Part shown: piece after piece, positions 50,553 through 59,617 of the stretch
Layout of the letters: each line of letters starts with the position of its first letter
Numbering within the stretch: the stretch's first letter is position 1
NCBI GenBank assembly: GCA_963678395.1
Contig: OY782827.1
Location: forward strand, 496,001 to 560,000
From: JAAYAE01 sp963678395
Lineage (GTDB): Bacteria; Bacillota; Negativicutes; Acidaminococcales; Acidaminococcaceae
Direction: 5' to 3'
DNA: 64,000 nt
Made by a program: the position numbers and the translations under genes
Notes under the pieces: generated by a model
Told to the model about the DNA's origin: nothing
The model's input: the letters and a program-made list of their open reading frames with translations, nothing else
The model's database searches: none

Positions 50553-51692
50553 ATGCGCTGGGTAATGCATGTTGACATGGATGCTTTTTTTGCTTCGGTG
50601 GAACAATTAGATAATCCTCAATACCGAGGAAAGCCGCTAATAGTGGGATGCAAATCCCACAGAGGAGTAGTTTCTACTTGTTCTTATGAAGCACGTGAAT
50701 ATGGAGTGCATTCTGCTATGCCAATAATACAAGCCAAGCGGCTTTGTCCCAATGGTATTTTCGTCTCTGGACGTATGGGGCGTTATGTAGAAGTCTCACA
50801 GCAAATTATGAAAATATTTACGGAATTTTCTCCTTGTGTTGAGCCGTTATCCATATCCATAGATGAAGCATTTTTGGATTTGTCAGGTATGGAACATTTG
50901 GTAGGAGATATTACGTTGTTGGGACGTAATATAAAAATGCGTATTAAAGAAGTTACCGGACTTACAGCGTCTGTAGGTTTGGCTCCCAATAAATTTTTGG
51001 CTAAATTAGGCTCGGATTTACGAAAGCCTGATGGTTTAGTTATTATTTATGAAAATAAGGCCAAAGAATTTATTGCACCGCTGCCTGTAAACAAAATATT
51101 CGGTATTGGCAAAAAGGCTAATGAAGCCCTAAAGAAAATTGGCATTATTACAATAGGTCAATTAGCCGCTTGTGATGAACTTTATTTAAAAAATATTTTG
51201 GGTAATAATACGGCTCTTGTGCAAAACTTAGCTAGAGGCATAGATGATAGACCAGTTGAAAACTCTCGTGAAGCAAAATCTATTGGTAAAGAAACAACTT
51301 ATATGGAAGACCTCTTAACCCAGGAAAAATACCATGATGCCCTGTGGGATTTAAGCCAACAGGTAGGGTGGCGTATACGTAACAGTGGCTTAGCTGGTCG
51401 TACTGTGACTCTTAAAGTCAAATATCGCAGTTTTAAAAGTGTGACTCGTAGTATAACTACAGAAGTGCCTGTTAGTGTCGATGAAGATATTTTTGCTTTA
51501 GTGGAAAAGCTAATTACCCAAATAAAATGGGCGGAACCGGTGAGACTTTTAGGTATAAGTGTTAGTAAATTAGTGCCGGCGGGAGAGTTGTTATTGGACT
51601 TTGCTCGCGATGAGAAGCGGCAAAAACGTAGTGCGGCGCTGGATGCGTTAAAAAATAAATTTGGCGAACACATTATTAAACGAGGGAAATAA
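50553..51692 (+). CDS. dinB: DNA polymerase IV (Y family)
   Basis: This error-prone translesion polymerase starts at 50553 (AAGGAG 7 bases upstream), giving 379 residues. Motifs: MHVDMDAFFASVEQ (first catalytic Asp), CSYEAREYGVHSAMP, SIDEAFLDLS (second acidic pair), the helix-hairpin-helix FGIGKKANEALKKIG and the little-finger domain from about 235. The C-terminus ends IKRGK without a clear beta-clamp motif of the QLxLF type. No LexA box was found before it, unlike the LysM gene at 18.4 kb. Its stop codon overlaps a bidirectional terminator. Confidence 0.97.
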   Translation: MRWVMHVDMDAFFASVEQLDNPQYRGKPLIVGCKSHRGVVSTCSYEAREYGVHSAMPIIQAKRLCPNGIFVSGRMGRYVEVSQQIMKIFTEFSPCVEPLSISIDEAFLDLSGMEHLVGDITLLGRNIKMRIKEVTGLTASVGLAPNKFLAKLGSDLRKPDGLVIIYENKAKEFIAPLPVNKIFGIGKKANEALKKIGIITIGQLAACDELYLKNILGNNTALVQNLARGIDDRPVENSREAKSIGKETTYMEDLLTQEKYHDALWDLSQQVGWRIRNSGLAGRTVTLKVKYRSFKSVTRSITTEVPVSVDEDIFALVEKLITQIKWAEPVRLLGISVSKLVPAGELLLDFARDEKRQKRSAALDALKNKFGEHIIKRGK

Positions 51693-51728
51693 AAAATCCT
51701 TTTAGGTTTTAGCCTAAAAGGATTTTTT
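51691..51728. terminator. Bidirectional terminator between dinB and ppx
   Basis: A 16-bp perfect stem (AAAAAATCCTTTTAGG with its complement) and a 6-base loop. Confidence 0.92.
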
Positions 51729-53250
51729 ATTGTTTATCAGTTTTGATAATAAGGGGCAAGCCAAAGGCTTTTTTGAACCAATTTAATTGTTGTTTAAGTT
51801 GATGTATTTCAATAGTTGGAATCGTTGCTGCAGTTAAACTAAGAATGGCAGCTTTCTTGGATATGTCAGGACTTATTTTGCTTATTTGGTTAGTTTGTGA
51901 ATAGTCTAAGCTTTCAGCCAGTGCTAAAAGCAAAGCAGCCATACCTAATCTTTTTAAATCCAAGGCGGTAAGCAATCCTTTGTATTGCTTAGTGCGCAGG
52001 TAACTGCGTGAAATCCCATTGTGCCAAGCGGATATAAGTGAGGTTAAAACCTGTTCTTTATGAGTTAACCCAAAGAGTTTTGCATTTTCAATCATATAGC
52101 CACTGTGGCGGGCATGACTATAATAGTTAATTGTAATGCCTATGTCATGGAGCAGTGCTGCTGTTTGTAAAAGACGGCGCCAGCGATCGTCTAGTTTATG
52201 TAGTGGTTTCCAGGAACCATACATGGTCAACGTCAAATTTGTTACATGCTTACTGTGTTCGCTGTCAGGAGTATATAATTTCAGAGCATTATTACAGCTA
52301 TCTGCCAAAATATCTTCAGTAATAAGTGCTAAGTTATTAGCAGGTGCATAGTGTGCCAAAAACATTCCTTCTCTTAAACCGCAGCCAGATATAATCATTT
52401 TTTTTGTTTTACTACGATCGGCCAAGGCTTTTATAATAGCAGAACCAGCTAAAATAATATCAGCACGTTCGCTGGAGAGTCCCGGTAAATTTTTACGTTC
52501 TGCCAAAGATGTGGTTAAAAGTTGTTTAAAGGTATTCTTAAAGTTTTGAATAGCAAACTGATAGTTATGAATCTTAGAAGTAAAATACTTTGCTCTTTTT
52601 TGTTCCATTTTGCCAAGGGTACGGGCCGTACCACCTACGCCTATAATAGGAAGACCGGTAGCATTGATCCAAGGAGCTGAATCTAATTGTGTGGCAATGG
52701 TTTTGCGCATCTTAGCGTAGACGGCGGGAGTGATTTTATTTTTGCTGTTAAAAGCCTCGGTCAAATTCACGCAACCAATCGGCAAGCTGCTGGAATTAAC
52801 CATTTTTCGGTTTTGTACCAAAATAAGTTCGGTAGAACCTCCGCCTAAATCAAAAATAATGGCATCTTTTATATCTAAAGTATTTATGACACCTAAATAG
52901 CTCATATAAGCTTCGGTTTTACCGGAAATGATTTCTAGGTTAATGCCGGTAGCTTTTTTTACTTCAAATACCAATTTTTGGCCATTAGGAGCATTACGAA
53001 TTGCGGCAGTTGCAACTGCCAAAATTTCGCTGGTGTGAAATAATTTACACATAGAAGCAAAACTTTGCATACATTCGAGGGTGTCAGTGAAAGCTGCTTC
53101 TGTCAATTCTCCATTTTTATTTATTTTTTGGCTGAGACGGAGAGTTTCTTTTTGATTATAAACCATATTATAGGCGCCGGATTTATATGTTTGTGTAATA
53201 ACAAGTCGTGCAGAGTTAGAACCAATATCAATAATTGCTATTCGTTGCAT
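51727..53250 (-). CDS. ppx: Exopolyphosphatase / guanosine pentaphosphatase
   Basis: This 507-residue Ppx/GppA protein hydrolyses terminal phosphate from polyphosphate (and/or pppGpp). It has the ASKHA-fold motifs DIGSNSARLVI (residues 6-16), DLGGGSTEL (about 139-147, phosphate binding) and IGVGGTART (about 210). A C-terminal HD-type domain follows (LLHDIGITINYYSHARHSGYMI, about 368-389). AGGGG precedes the ATG. It is divergent from the ppx-like/ppk genes, with a PhoP-like repeat in the shared region, so phosphate starvation may control both directions. Confidence 0.95.
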   Translation of the reverse strand: MQRIAIIDIGSNSARLVITQTYKSGAYNMVYNQKETLRLSQKINKNGELTEAAFTDTLECMQSFASMCKLFHTSEILAVATAAIRNAPNGQKLVFEVKKATGINLEIISGKTEAYMSYLGVINTLDIKDAIIFDLGGGSTELILVQNRKMVNSSSLPIGCVNLTEAFNSKNKITPAVYAKMRKTIATQLDSAPWINATGLPIIGVGGTARTLGKMEQKRAKYFTSKIHNYQFAIQNFKNTFKQLLTTSLAERKNLPGLSSERADIILAGSAIIKALADRSKTKKMIISGCGLREGMFLAHYAPANNLALITEDILADSCNNALKLYTPDSEHSKHVTNLTLTMYGSWKPLHKLDDRWRRLLQTAALLHDIGITINYYSHARHSGYMIENAKLFGLTHKEQVLTSLISAWHNGISRSYLRTKQYKGLLTALDLKRLGMAALLLALAESLDYSQTNQISKISPDISKKAAILSLTAATIPTIEIHQLKQQLNWFKKAFGLPLIIKTDKQ

Positions 53251-53340
53251 AATTTTCCCCTATTCTCCAATATTACCAGATACAGATTATACATTATATA
53301 TTACCCATTTGTTGTAAAAATCCTGCGTATATTCTCTAAG

Positions 53341-53361
53341 TTATGTTAAATTTATGTTAAA
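53341..53361. promoter_or_regulatory. PhoP-box-like direct repeat
   Basis: The 10-mer TTATGTTAAA occurs twice at 11-base spacing (53341 and 53352). Read on the minus strand it contains TTAACA-N5-TTAACA, the Bacillus-type PhoP site. It lies between divergent ppx and ppx-like/ppk. A possible plus-strand -10 (TATATG, 53370-53375) follows. Confidence 0.65.
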
Positions 53362-53439
53362 CTTATAGTATATGCATAAGTTTTGCAAGGATTATGAGCA
53401 TATCTGTCGAAGTCAATAAGACTAGAGGGGGTTGTTTCT

Positions 53440-54993
53440 ATGAAAAAGAAAAAACAAGGAATATTTGCGATTATTCATATAGGGTCAGAAATGATTAGTC
53501 TGCAAATAATAGAATATAGTGATTTAGATAAAATGAAAGTTGTTGAGGAAGCAAGCAAGCGAGTTAAGCTGGGGGAAGACACCTTTAAGCACAAACGTAT
53601 ATCTTTTGGTATGGTGACTGAGATTTGTGAGCTGTTGAAGGGTTATAAACGTCTTATGGATGAATATGGTGTAGAAGAATATTCCGTACAGGCAACTACT
53701 GCAGTTAGGGAAGCGGAAAATCAAGCTTATTTTTTGGATCAGATTTTAGTGAAGACAGGGTTGTATGTAGAAGTAGTAGAAATGTCTCGAGAAATTTATA
53801 CTAAATATGTTTCTATCTTGCGCACATTGACAAATGCTAAAGAGTTTGTATCCGGCAGTGGAGTGCTTTTTGTGGATATCTCCTCCGGTGGTTTAGGAAT
53901 TACGTATATGAAAGATAATGCAATTAAATACCAGCAAAAGTTACATATTGGTGTTATTCGCATTAAGGAAGATTTTAACCGCAATCAACGTTCAAGCAAT
54001 AATTTTGGCAGGGCATTAACAGAGTATATTTCTAGCACTGTAGGCTCAGTACGGGAAGAAATGGCTACAAAAGATGTAAGGTATTTAGTTCTTTCCGGTA
54101 CAGAAACTGAGTTGGTTTTAAAAATGTTTGGTAAGAATTGCCAGAAAAAAGAAATTGAACGTATGCAAGCTGAGGATTTTATGAAATTTTATGATCGTGT
54201 TCGCAACTTGAGCATGACGCAATTGGTTAAAGTATTTAATCTTGAGCAAACATCAGCTGAATTAGTATTGCCAACCATTATTTTATACCAACAATTGTTA
54301 AGTTTGGCTCCCGCTAAGGAAATAATTATTATGCCTGATCGCTTTATTGACGGTATGAAAACTTTGCATATAGCGCGTAAGACTAATAAAGAATATGTAA
54401 AAGGAATACAGGGAATTTTGCTGAGCTTGGTGGATAGTATTGGTACAAGGTATAATTATGATCGCAATCACGCGGTGCAAGTAGAAAAATTTGCTTTAGC
54501 TATTTTTGACAGCTTGCGCAAAACCCATGGTATGGATGATCATTGCCGTCTGCTTCTGAGAGCAGCATGCATCCTTCATGATATTGGTAAGTATATCTGC
54601 TTGCGTAGCCATTCTTTATACTCCTATGAGCTTATTATGTCCACAGACATATTAGGATTTAGCAATAAAGATAAACGCATCATTGCTTTAACAGCTTATT
54701 ATCACTCGCACTTATTATTTGAGACCCAGCCTGCAGGCAGTCCTCAAGTAGAACGGTCAATAGTACCTTTGGTTGCCAAATTAGCGGCTATATTGCGGTT
54801 GGCTGATGCTATGGACCGTAGTTATAAGCAAAAGATTAAGAGTTGTAAGGTCGTTATTAAGGGAAATGAAATGATTATTACCGCCAAAAGTAAACATGAT
54901 TTAACCTTAGAAGAATGGACTTTTGCTAATAAAGGCAATTTTTTTGAGGAAGTATACGGCTTGTTACCCATCTTAGAAAAAGTAGAAGGTTAA
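53440..54993 (+). CDS. Divergent Ppx/GppA-like protein with HD domain
   Basis: This 517-residue protein has the same plan as Ppx: an ASKHA-like N-terminal part and a C-terminal HD domain (ACILHDIGKYICLRSHSLYSYELI, about 382-405). Its phosphate motifs are eroded: IHIGSEMISLQI instead of DIGSNSxRL, and DISSGGLG instead of DLGGGSTE. It may therefore bind but not hydrolyse polyphosphate, or work through the HD domain. AGGGGG precedes the ATG. ppk1 begins 4 bases after its stop, so both are one operon. A regulatory or targeting subunit for Ppk or Ppx is a reasonable guess, not shown. Confidence 0.85.
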   Translation: MKKKKQGIFAIIHIGSEMISLQIIEYSDLDKMKVVEEASKRVKLGEDTFKHKRISFGMVTEICELLKGYKRLMDEYGVEEYSVQATTAVREAENQAYFLDQILVKTGLYVEVVEMSREIYTKYVSILRTLTNAKEFVSGSGVLFVDISSGGLGITYMKDNAIKYQQKLHIGVIRIKEDFNRNQRSSNNFGRALTEYISSTVGSVREEMATKDVRYLVLSGTETELVLKMFGKNCQKKEIERMQAEDFMKFYDRVRNLSMTQLVKVFNLEQTSAELVLPTIILYQQLLSLAPAKEIIIMPDRFIDGMKTLHIARKTNKEYVKGIQGILLSLVDSIGTRYNYDRNHAVQVEKFALAIFDSLRKTHGMDDHCRLLLRAACILHDIGKYICLRSHSLYSYELIMSTDILGFSNKDKRIIALTAYYHSHLLFETQPAGSPQVERSIVPLVAKLAAILRLADAMDRSYKQKIKSCKVVIKGNEMIITAKSKHDLTLEEWTFANKGNFFEEVYGLLPILEKVEG

Positions 54994-54997
54994 AACT

Positions 54998-57100
54998 ATG
55001 AATATTGATTTATCTAAGCCAGAATATTTTTTTAATAGAGAGCTAAGTTGGTTAAAATTTAATCTGCGCGTATTAAAAGAAGGCGGTGTAAAAACAACGC
55101 CTTTAATGGAGCGTCTAAAATTCGTAGCTATCGCGGCTTCGAATATGGATGAATTTTTTATGGTGCGGGTAGCAGGACTTTACGACCAATTTGAAAACGG
55201 TATTAACAAAAAAGATTCTGCAGGTCTGTCTGTAGAAGAACAACTAGAAAAAATATCGCAGTCAGCTCATACGCAAGTGAAATTAAAATATAGATATTTC
55301 TTTTCTTTGTTGAAAGAATTGCGTAACTATGGTTTAAACATCAAATATGTTCACGAAGTAGATGGCAAGGGAAGAGAATGGCTGGAAAATTACTATAATG
55401 ATTTTGTTTATCCCGTGCTTACACCTATGGCAGTAGATGCCTCTCGGCCTTTCCCTTTTTTGGCTAATAGATCTCTTAATTTAGCCGTAGAACTTAATAA
55501 TATTGAAGGTGAACATAGCCTGGGTTTTGTGCAAGTTCCTTCTGTCCTACCAAGAATTATTGAAGTAGAAGATGAAAAAGATAGCCGAACTTTCATATTT
55601 TTAGAAGATTTAATTATGGAGCATGGACAAGATCTATTTCAAGGTTGTGAGATTTTGGATAAAGTTCCATTTCGTATTACACGTGATTCCGATTTGGATG
55701 TGGACGAGGAAGATACCGAAGACCTATTAAAGGAAATAGAAAAATCTCTGCGTAAACGCAAACGTGGAGCGGCAGTAAGGTTAGAAATAGTGCGAACAAG
55801 CAATACCTTTATAAAGGGATTTTTGACCAAAAGTTTGGATTTAACGGATGCGGGTGTTTATGAAATAAGCGGGCCATTAGATTTAACCTGTCTATTTAAG
55901 TTTATTGGGTTTTCCGGGATGAGCAAGTGGCAGAACAAGCCTTTTGTTCCCCAAAGGCCAAAAGAATTGTTATCCATGGATAATATATGTGATAGTATTA
56001 AAGAAAAAGATATAATTTTACATCATCCCTATGAAAGCTTTGACCCGCTTGTGAAATTAATTAGTGATGCTGCTATAGATCCTGCTGTATTGGCTATTAA
56101 GCAAACCCTATATCGTGTCAGTGGTAATTCTCCAATAGTATCGGCCTTGGCTAGAGCAGCAGAAAATGGTAAACAGGTTACGGTTCTAGTGGAATTAAAA
56201 GCACGTTTTGATGAAGAAAATAATATTATATGGGCTCGTCGTCTGGAACAGGCCGGATGTCATGTTATTTATGGTCTAGTGGGACTGAAAACACATGCTA
56301 AAATTATTCTTATTGTGCGCAAGGAAGCAGATGGTATTAAACGTTACGTGCACCTTGGAACCGGTAATTATAATGATACAACAGCTAAGCTGTATACAGA
56401 TTTAGGCCTTTTGACCGCTAATGATCAATATGGTAGTGATGCCTCGGCATTTTTTAATCTGCTATCAGGTTATTCTGAACCACCAATGTGGAATAAGCTA
56501 GTAATGGCGCCTTTGGGATTACGCAAGAAAATATACGAGCTTGTAGATAATGAAATAGCTCAAGTTAAAAAGGGGAATAAGGGACATATTATAGTCAAGA
56601 TGAATTCTCTGATAGACAAAGCGGTAACGCAAAAATTATATCAAGCTTCTATTGCCGGCGTACAGATAGAATTAATTATCAGGGGCATTTGTGGTTTGCG
56701 CCCAGGCTTGCCTGGTGTTAGCGAGAATATTAGCGTTCGCAGCATTGTTGGAAGATTATTAGAACATAGCAGAGTTTTTTATTTTGCTAATGGTGGTAAT
56801 GAAAAAATTTATCTTTCCAGTGCTGATTGGATGCCGCGTAACTTAAATGATCGAGTAGAACTGTTTTTCCCTGTAGAAGGATATGAACATATAGAACGAA
56901 TTAAAGGCATTTTAAAATTATGCCTTAAAGATAATGTGGGAGCACATTTAATGCAGAGTAATGGTACGTATCGTAGAGTAGCCAAACGTGGCATACCTGT
57001 TAGTGTGCAAGAAACTCTTTACGCCCAAGCTAAGGCAGCGGCAAAAGAGGAAGAAATGCCCATGGAACAAAGACTTAAACCTATGTATCGCAAGGATTGA
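54998..57100 (+). CDS. ppk1: Polyphosphate kinase 1
   Basis: Ppk1 makes polyphosphate from ATP, reversibly. The 700-residue protein has the N-terminal domain (FFNRELSWLKFNLRVL), the head domain, and two phospholipase-D-like catalytic domains. The autophosphorylated His is expected in KTHAKIILI (about 432), with HLGTGNYNDTTAKLYTDLG following and LSSADWMPRNLNDRVE in the second domain. It begins 4 bases after the ppx-like gene and has only a weak ribosome-binding site (GAAGG), in line with coupling. With ppx upstream the cell can both make and degrade polyphosphate. Confidence 0.97.
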   Translation: MNIDLSKPEYFFNRELSWLKFNLRVLKEGGVKTTPLMERLKFVAIAASNMDEFFMVRVAGLYDQFENGINKKDSAGLSVEEQLEKISQSAHTQVKLKYRYFFSLLKELRNYGLNIKYVHEVDGKGREWLENYYNDFVYPVLTPMAVDASRPFPFLANRSLNLAVELNNIEGEHSLGFVQVPSVLPRIIEVEDEKDSRTFIFLEDLIMEHGQDLFQGCEILDKVPFRITRDSDLDVDEEDTEDLLKEIEKSLRKRKRGAAVRLEIVRTSNTFIKGFLTKSLDLTDAGVYEISGPLDLTCLFKFIGFSGMSKWQNKPFVPQRPKELLSMDNICDSIKEKDIILHHPYESFDPLVKLISDAAIDPAVLAIKQTLYRVSGNSPIVSALARAAENGKQVTVLVELKARFDEENNIIWARRLEQAGCHVIYGLVGLKTHAKIILIVRKEADGIKRYVHLGTGNYNDTTAKLYTDLGLLTANDQYGSDASAFFNLLSGYSEPPMWNKLVMAPLGLRKKIYELVDNEIAQVKKGNKGHIIVKMNSLIDKAVTQKLYQASIAGVQIELIIRGICGLRPGLPGVSENISVRSIVGRLLEHSRVFYFANGGNEKIYLSSADWMPRNLNDRVELFFPVEGYEHIERIKGILKLCLKDNVGAHLMQSNGTYRRVAKRGIPVSVQETLYAQAKAAAKEEEMPMEQRLKPMYRKD

Positions 57101-57107
57101 TCTTTTG

Positions 57108-57116
57108 TGATATAAT
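57108..57116 (+). promoter_or_regulatory. Extended -10 promoter of the 102-residue gene
   Basis: TG-A-TATAAT just after ppk1; no matching -35 box. Confidence 0.45.
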
Positions 57117-57225
57117 ACTACAGGAAATATAATTCTTCCTTTGTTAAAATAGGCGCGTTTGCATGTTTATAAAAGGGCGCAGCAAGGGACGCAATTCTAT
57201 TTTGCAGATTTTATTGGAGGTTATT

Positions 57226-57534
57226 ATGGCAAAACATAAAGTAACTTTAAATTCACATTGTAATTACGGTTATGTAGAATATGATGATGAAACAAAAAAA
57301 ATTATAGTAAGTATTCCAGGTGATCTTGTTGCGCAAAAAAGAGTGGAAGAATATTTAAGTGCACCGCAAACCATGGATGTTCCAGGAACGAAAAGTATTA
57401 GGGAGTTTGAGACGGTCACACTAAACGCTGCCGATAATTTTGAAGATTTTGGCGTTGTATTGACTCGTTTATGGGTAAATGCTGATGTGCGTGTCGAATG
57501 GAGTATGCCTCCAGGTATGGCGGACAACTTATAA
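57226..57534 (+). CDS. Small conserved-looking protein of unknown function
   Basis: This 102-residue protein starts at 57226, where TTGGAGG lies 6 bases upstream. It has a mostly beta-strand appearance (HKVTLNSHCNYGYVEYDDETKKIIVSIPGDL), a helix (VAQKRVEEYLSA), and then further strands ending in VRVEWSMPPGMADNL. There are no membrane segments, no signal peptide and a single Cys. I do not recognise it. It sits between ppk1 and the DnaA-box cluster, with the first DnaA-box-like 9-mer overlapping its stop codon. A link with polyphosphate metabolism is possible only by position. Confidence 0.75.
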   Translation: MAKHKVTLNSHCNYGYVEYDDETKKIIVSIPGDLVAQKRVEEYLSAPQTMDVPGTKSIREFETVTLNAADNFEDFGVVLTRLWVNADVRVEWSMPPGMADNL

Positions 57535-57841
57535 ACAGATTTATCTACAGGAACGTGTGCTCTGTTGATAACTTTGTTAAAACGACTGTTTTACACGAGT
57601 TTAAGCCCCATATCTGTGGATAACTTTTTTTCTGCCAAAAGTGTTTGTGCACTGGAGAAAAATTGCTTATAAATTACAAACAATTCGCTTAACAATAAGG
57701 AACAGAGCTGATTCTACCAATTGTAATGCTTCCAAGAAAGAAAGGGAGCCCATGCAAAAAGGTTACAAAAAAGACTTTTATTATTAGGAAAACAGTGCTT
57801 TTTATAAGTTATACACAGACACACTTTTCTTTTGTGGATAA
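57529..57841. promoter_or_regulatory. Cluster of DnaA boxes
   Basis: Three perfect matches to TTATNCACA lie in about 230 bases: TGTGGATAA at 57615-57623 (minus), TTATACACA at 57809-57817 (plus), and TGTGGATAA at 57833-57841 (minus). Three 8-of-9 matches precede them: 57529-57537, 57541-57549 and 57563-57571. The gap between is A/T-rich. This is typical of a replication origin or DnaA-titration site, but no dnaA, dnaN or rpmH gene is near, and transcription does not diverge here, so calling it oriC would be premature. Confidence 0.65.
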
Positions 57842-57915
57842 CTATTCCTAAAATGAGAGAATGGGTAGCTAAATTGTTATGAATACATCATTTAGTAGTA
57901 TTTAATAGCTTTCAC

Positions 57916-57992
57916 GTTTTGGTAGCTCAGCTGGATAGAGCGACCGCCTCCTAAGCGGTAGGCCGGGGGTTCGAATCCCCCCCAGAACACCA
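57916..57992 (+). tRNA. tRNA-Arg (anticodon CCT)
   Basis: The full cloverleaf fits: acceptor stem GTTTTGG/CCAGAAC, D arm GCTC...GAGC, anticodon stem ACCGC/GCGGT with loop CTCCTAA (anticodon CCT, reading AGG), T arm GGGGG-TTCGAAT-CCCCC, discriminator A and an encoded CCA end (57990-57992). Length is 77. A strong terminator follows. Confidence 0.97.
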
Positions 57993-58000
57993 TATATAAA

Positions 58001-58042
58001 TAAAATAATCCCGTCGCTAACGCGATGGGATTATTTTATTTT
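58001..58042 (+). terminator. Terminator of tRNA-Arg
   Basis: A 16-bp stem (TAAAATAATCCCGTCG with CGATGGGATTATTTTA, one G-U pair) is followed by T-rich sequence. Confidence 0.88.
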
Positions 58043-58297
58043 GTAAAATAATAACAGAGCTACTTGAGTATAGTATATTATTTTTGGTTTATCATAAATA
58101 GAAGCTGGTTTTCTGTTTTAAGGAATTAGTAAAGGGTATTACTGCTCTTTATACCTCTACAGACATCAAGATGAAAAACCATAAATATTGATAAATAGGT
58201 TACAGTTATTAAAGAAAATTTTTTCTTTGCTATGGTAATAAAAAAATTTATTAAAACAAGAAAAAATTATCTGAAAATTCTTGAAAAAAATAAAAAC
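58043..58297. other. A/T-rich gap without recognised features
   Basis: About 250 bases of strongly A/T-rich sequence lie between the tRNA terminator and the promoter of the peptidase gene. I see no open reading frame with a ribosome-binding site, no further DnaA box and no strong hairpin. Confidence 0.5.
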
Positions 58298-58325
58298 TTG
58301 TGTTATCTTGATAGCAGAATATAAA
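58298..58325 (+). promoter_or_regulatory. Candidate promoter of the M20 peptidase gene
   Basis: TTGTGT, a 16-base spacer and TATAAA, about 90 bases before the start codon. Confidence 0.4.
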
Positions 58326-58414
58326 ATATTATTGCAGTGATAAAAAATTATAACAAATACAAACGTTAGTTGTGCAAAGAAATAATGCTTATAAAAGAAA
58401 AGGGGGAGTAAATA

Positions 58415-59560
58415 ATGCAGGATAAGGAACTGTATCAATGGTGTCATGATGAACAGGAAAATTTCCTAAATGATTTGCGCACTTTGGTGGAATTTGAATC
58501 ACCTACTGGAGATGTTGAAGGCTCGGGAAAGATGACAGAAAGAATGGGGATTTGGTTAAGGGAGCTTGGCGCAGAAGTGGAAATTATACCAACACCTACT
58601 GGTTGCTATAATTTAGTAGCAGTACTAAAAGGTGAAGGAACGAGAAAAATATTGCTTAATGCGCATGCTGATACCGTTTTTAAGAAGGGAACATTAGCAG
58701 AAAATCCTTTCCGCATAGAAAACGGTAAAGTTTATGGCCCAGGTTGCATTGATTTTAAAGGGGGGTTAGTTTTAGGTTTATATGCCTTACGTTTTTTGCA
58801 GAGATTGCATTTTAAGGATTATAGTAAAATAACTTTTATCATGAACGCTGATGAAGAAACAGGATCAGAAAATTCTAAAGACCTTATTATGGAGCAAGCA
58901 AAGGTACATGATATAGCCATAGTTTTGGAAGCTGCAAAACCTGATCACGGCCTTTGTATAGGACGTAAGGGCCTAGGCAGTGCTACTATAGAAGTCCGTG
59001 GGAAAAGTGTGCATGCTGCAAGAGCTTCTCAAGGAGCTAATGCTCTTGAAAAATTAGCACATCAAGTTATGGAGTTTCGTAAGCTTGGTGACGTGGAAAA
59101 AGGCACGGCTGTAAATGTAACAGTTTTTTCAGCAGGAGAGGTTGCCAATACAATTCCTGATTATGCTATGGCAAAAGTGGACATCAGAGTTGATAATACC
59201 ACAGAATTTAATCGGATTGAACGCGAAGCGGCCGTGTTTGCAAAAAATACTATTATACCGGGAACACGGGTTACTTTTAATCTAAAGACCCATCCAGCAT
59301 TCCCTAAAAACACCGCGTCAGTTGCCTTAGCTAAACAATTAGAACAAAGCTATACTTCTATTGGAGTGCCTATGGTTACCGTTACTAGCCCTGGAGTTTC
59401 TGATGCTAATTACATTGCGTTTGTTGGCACGCCTGTTATTGATGGTATGAGTTTTGTGGGTATGAATGCTCATACTAAAAATGAAGTTGGTTACCTAGAT
59501 TCACTTCAAGATGCCCTTTTTGCCTTGACGAAGTTTTTAATGTGTGTGCAAAAGCCATAA
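58415..59560 (+). CDS. M20 family metallopeptidase (carboxypeptidase G2-like)
   Basis: This 381-residue di-zinc hydrolase has the M20 metal motifs NAHADTVF (first His/Asp), GPGCIDFKGG (bridging Asp), NADEETGS (catalytic Glu) and the C-terminal GMNAHTKNE (last His). A lid domain occupies about residues 185-300. It resembles glutamate carboxypeptidase/CPG2 or ArgE/DapE-like deacylases. GGGGGAG precedes the ATG. A DcuC-like dicarboxylate carrier follows after 57 bases, so the pair may release and move an acidic amino acid or dicarboxylate. The exact substrate is unknown. Confidence 0.9.
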   Translation: MQDKELYQWCHDEQENFLNDLRTLVEFESPTGDVEGSGKMTERMGIWLRELGAEVEIIPTPTGCYNLVAVLKGEGTRKILLNAHADTVFKKGTLAENPFRIENGKVYGPGCIDFKGGLVLGLYALRFLQRLHFKDYSKITFIMNADEETGSENSKDLIMEQAKVHDIAIVLEAAKPDHGLCIGRKGLGSATIEVRGKSVHAARASQGANALEKLAHQVMEFRKLGDVEKGTAVNVTVFSAGEVANTIPDYAMAKVDIRVDNTTEFNRIEREAAVFAKNTIIPGTRVTFNLKTHPAFPKNTASVALAKQLEQSYTSIGVPMVTVTSPGVSDANYIAFVGTPVIDGMSFVGMNAHTKNEVGYLDSLQDALFALTKFLMCVQKP

Positions 59561-59617
59561 AAATATATAGGTTATTATTGTTTCACAAAATACAAAGATT
59601 ATAAGGAGGTATTATAT

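Noticed and set aside
57529..57841. Calling the DnaA-box cluster the chromosomal origin oriC
   Set aside because: No origin-associated genes are present and transcription on the left is mostly toward the cluster; without whole-genome skew it stays a candidate only.
57916..57992. tRNA-Arg as an attachment site for an integrated element
   Set aside because: No integrase gene, no repeat of the tRNA 3' end and no phage-like genes follow.
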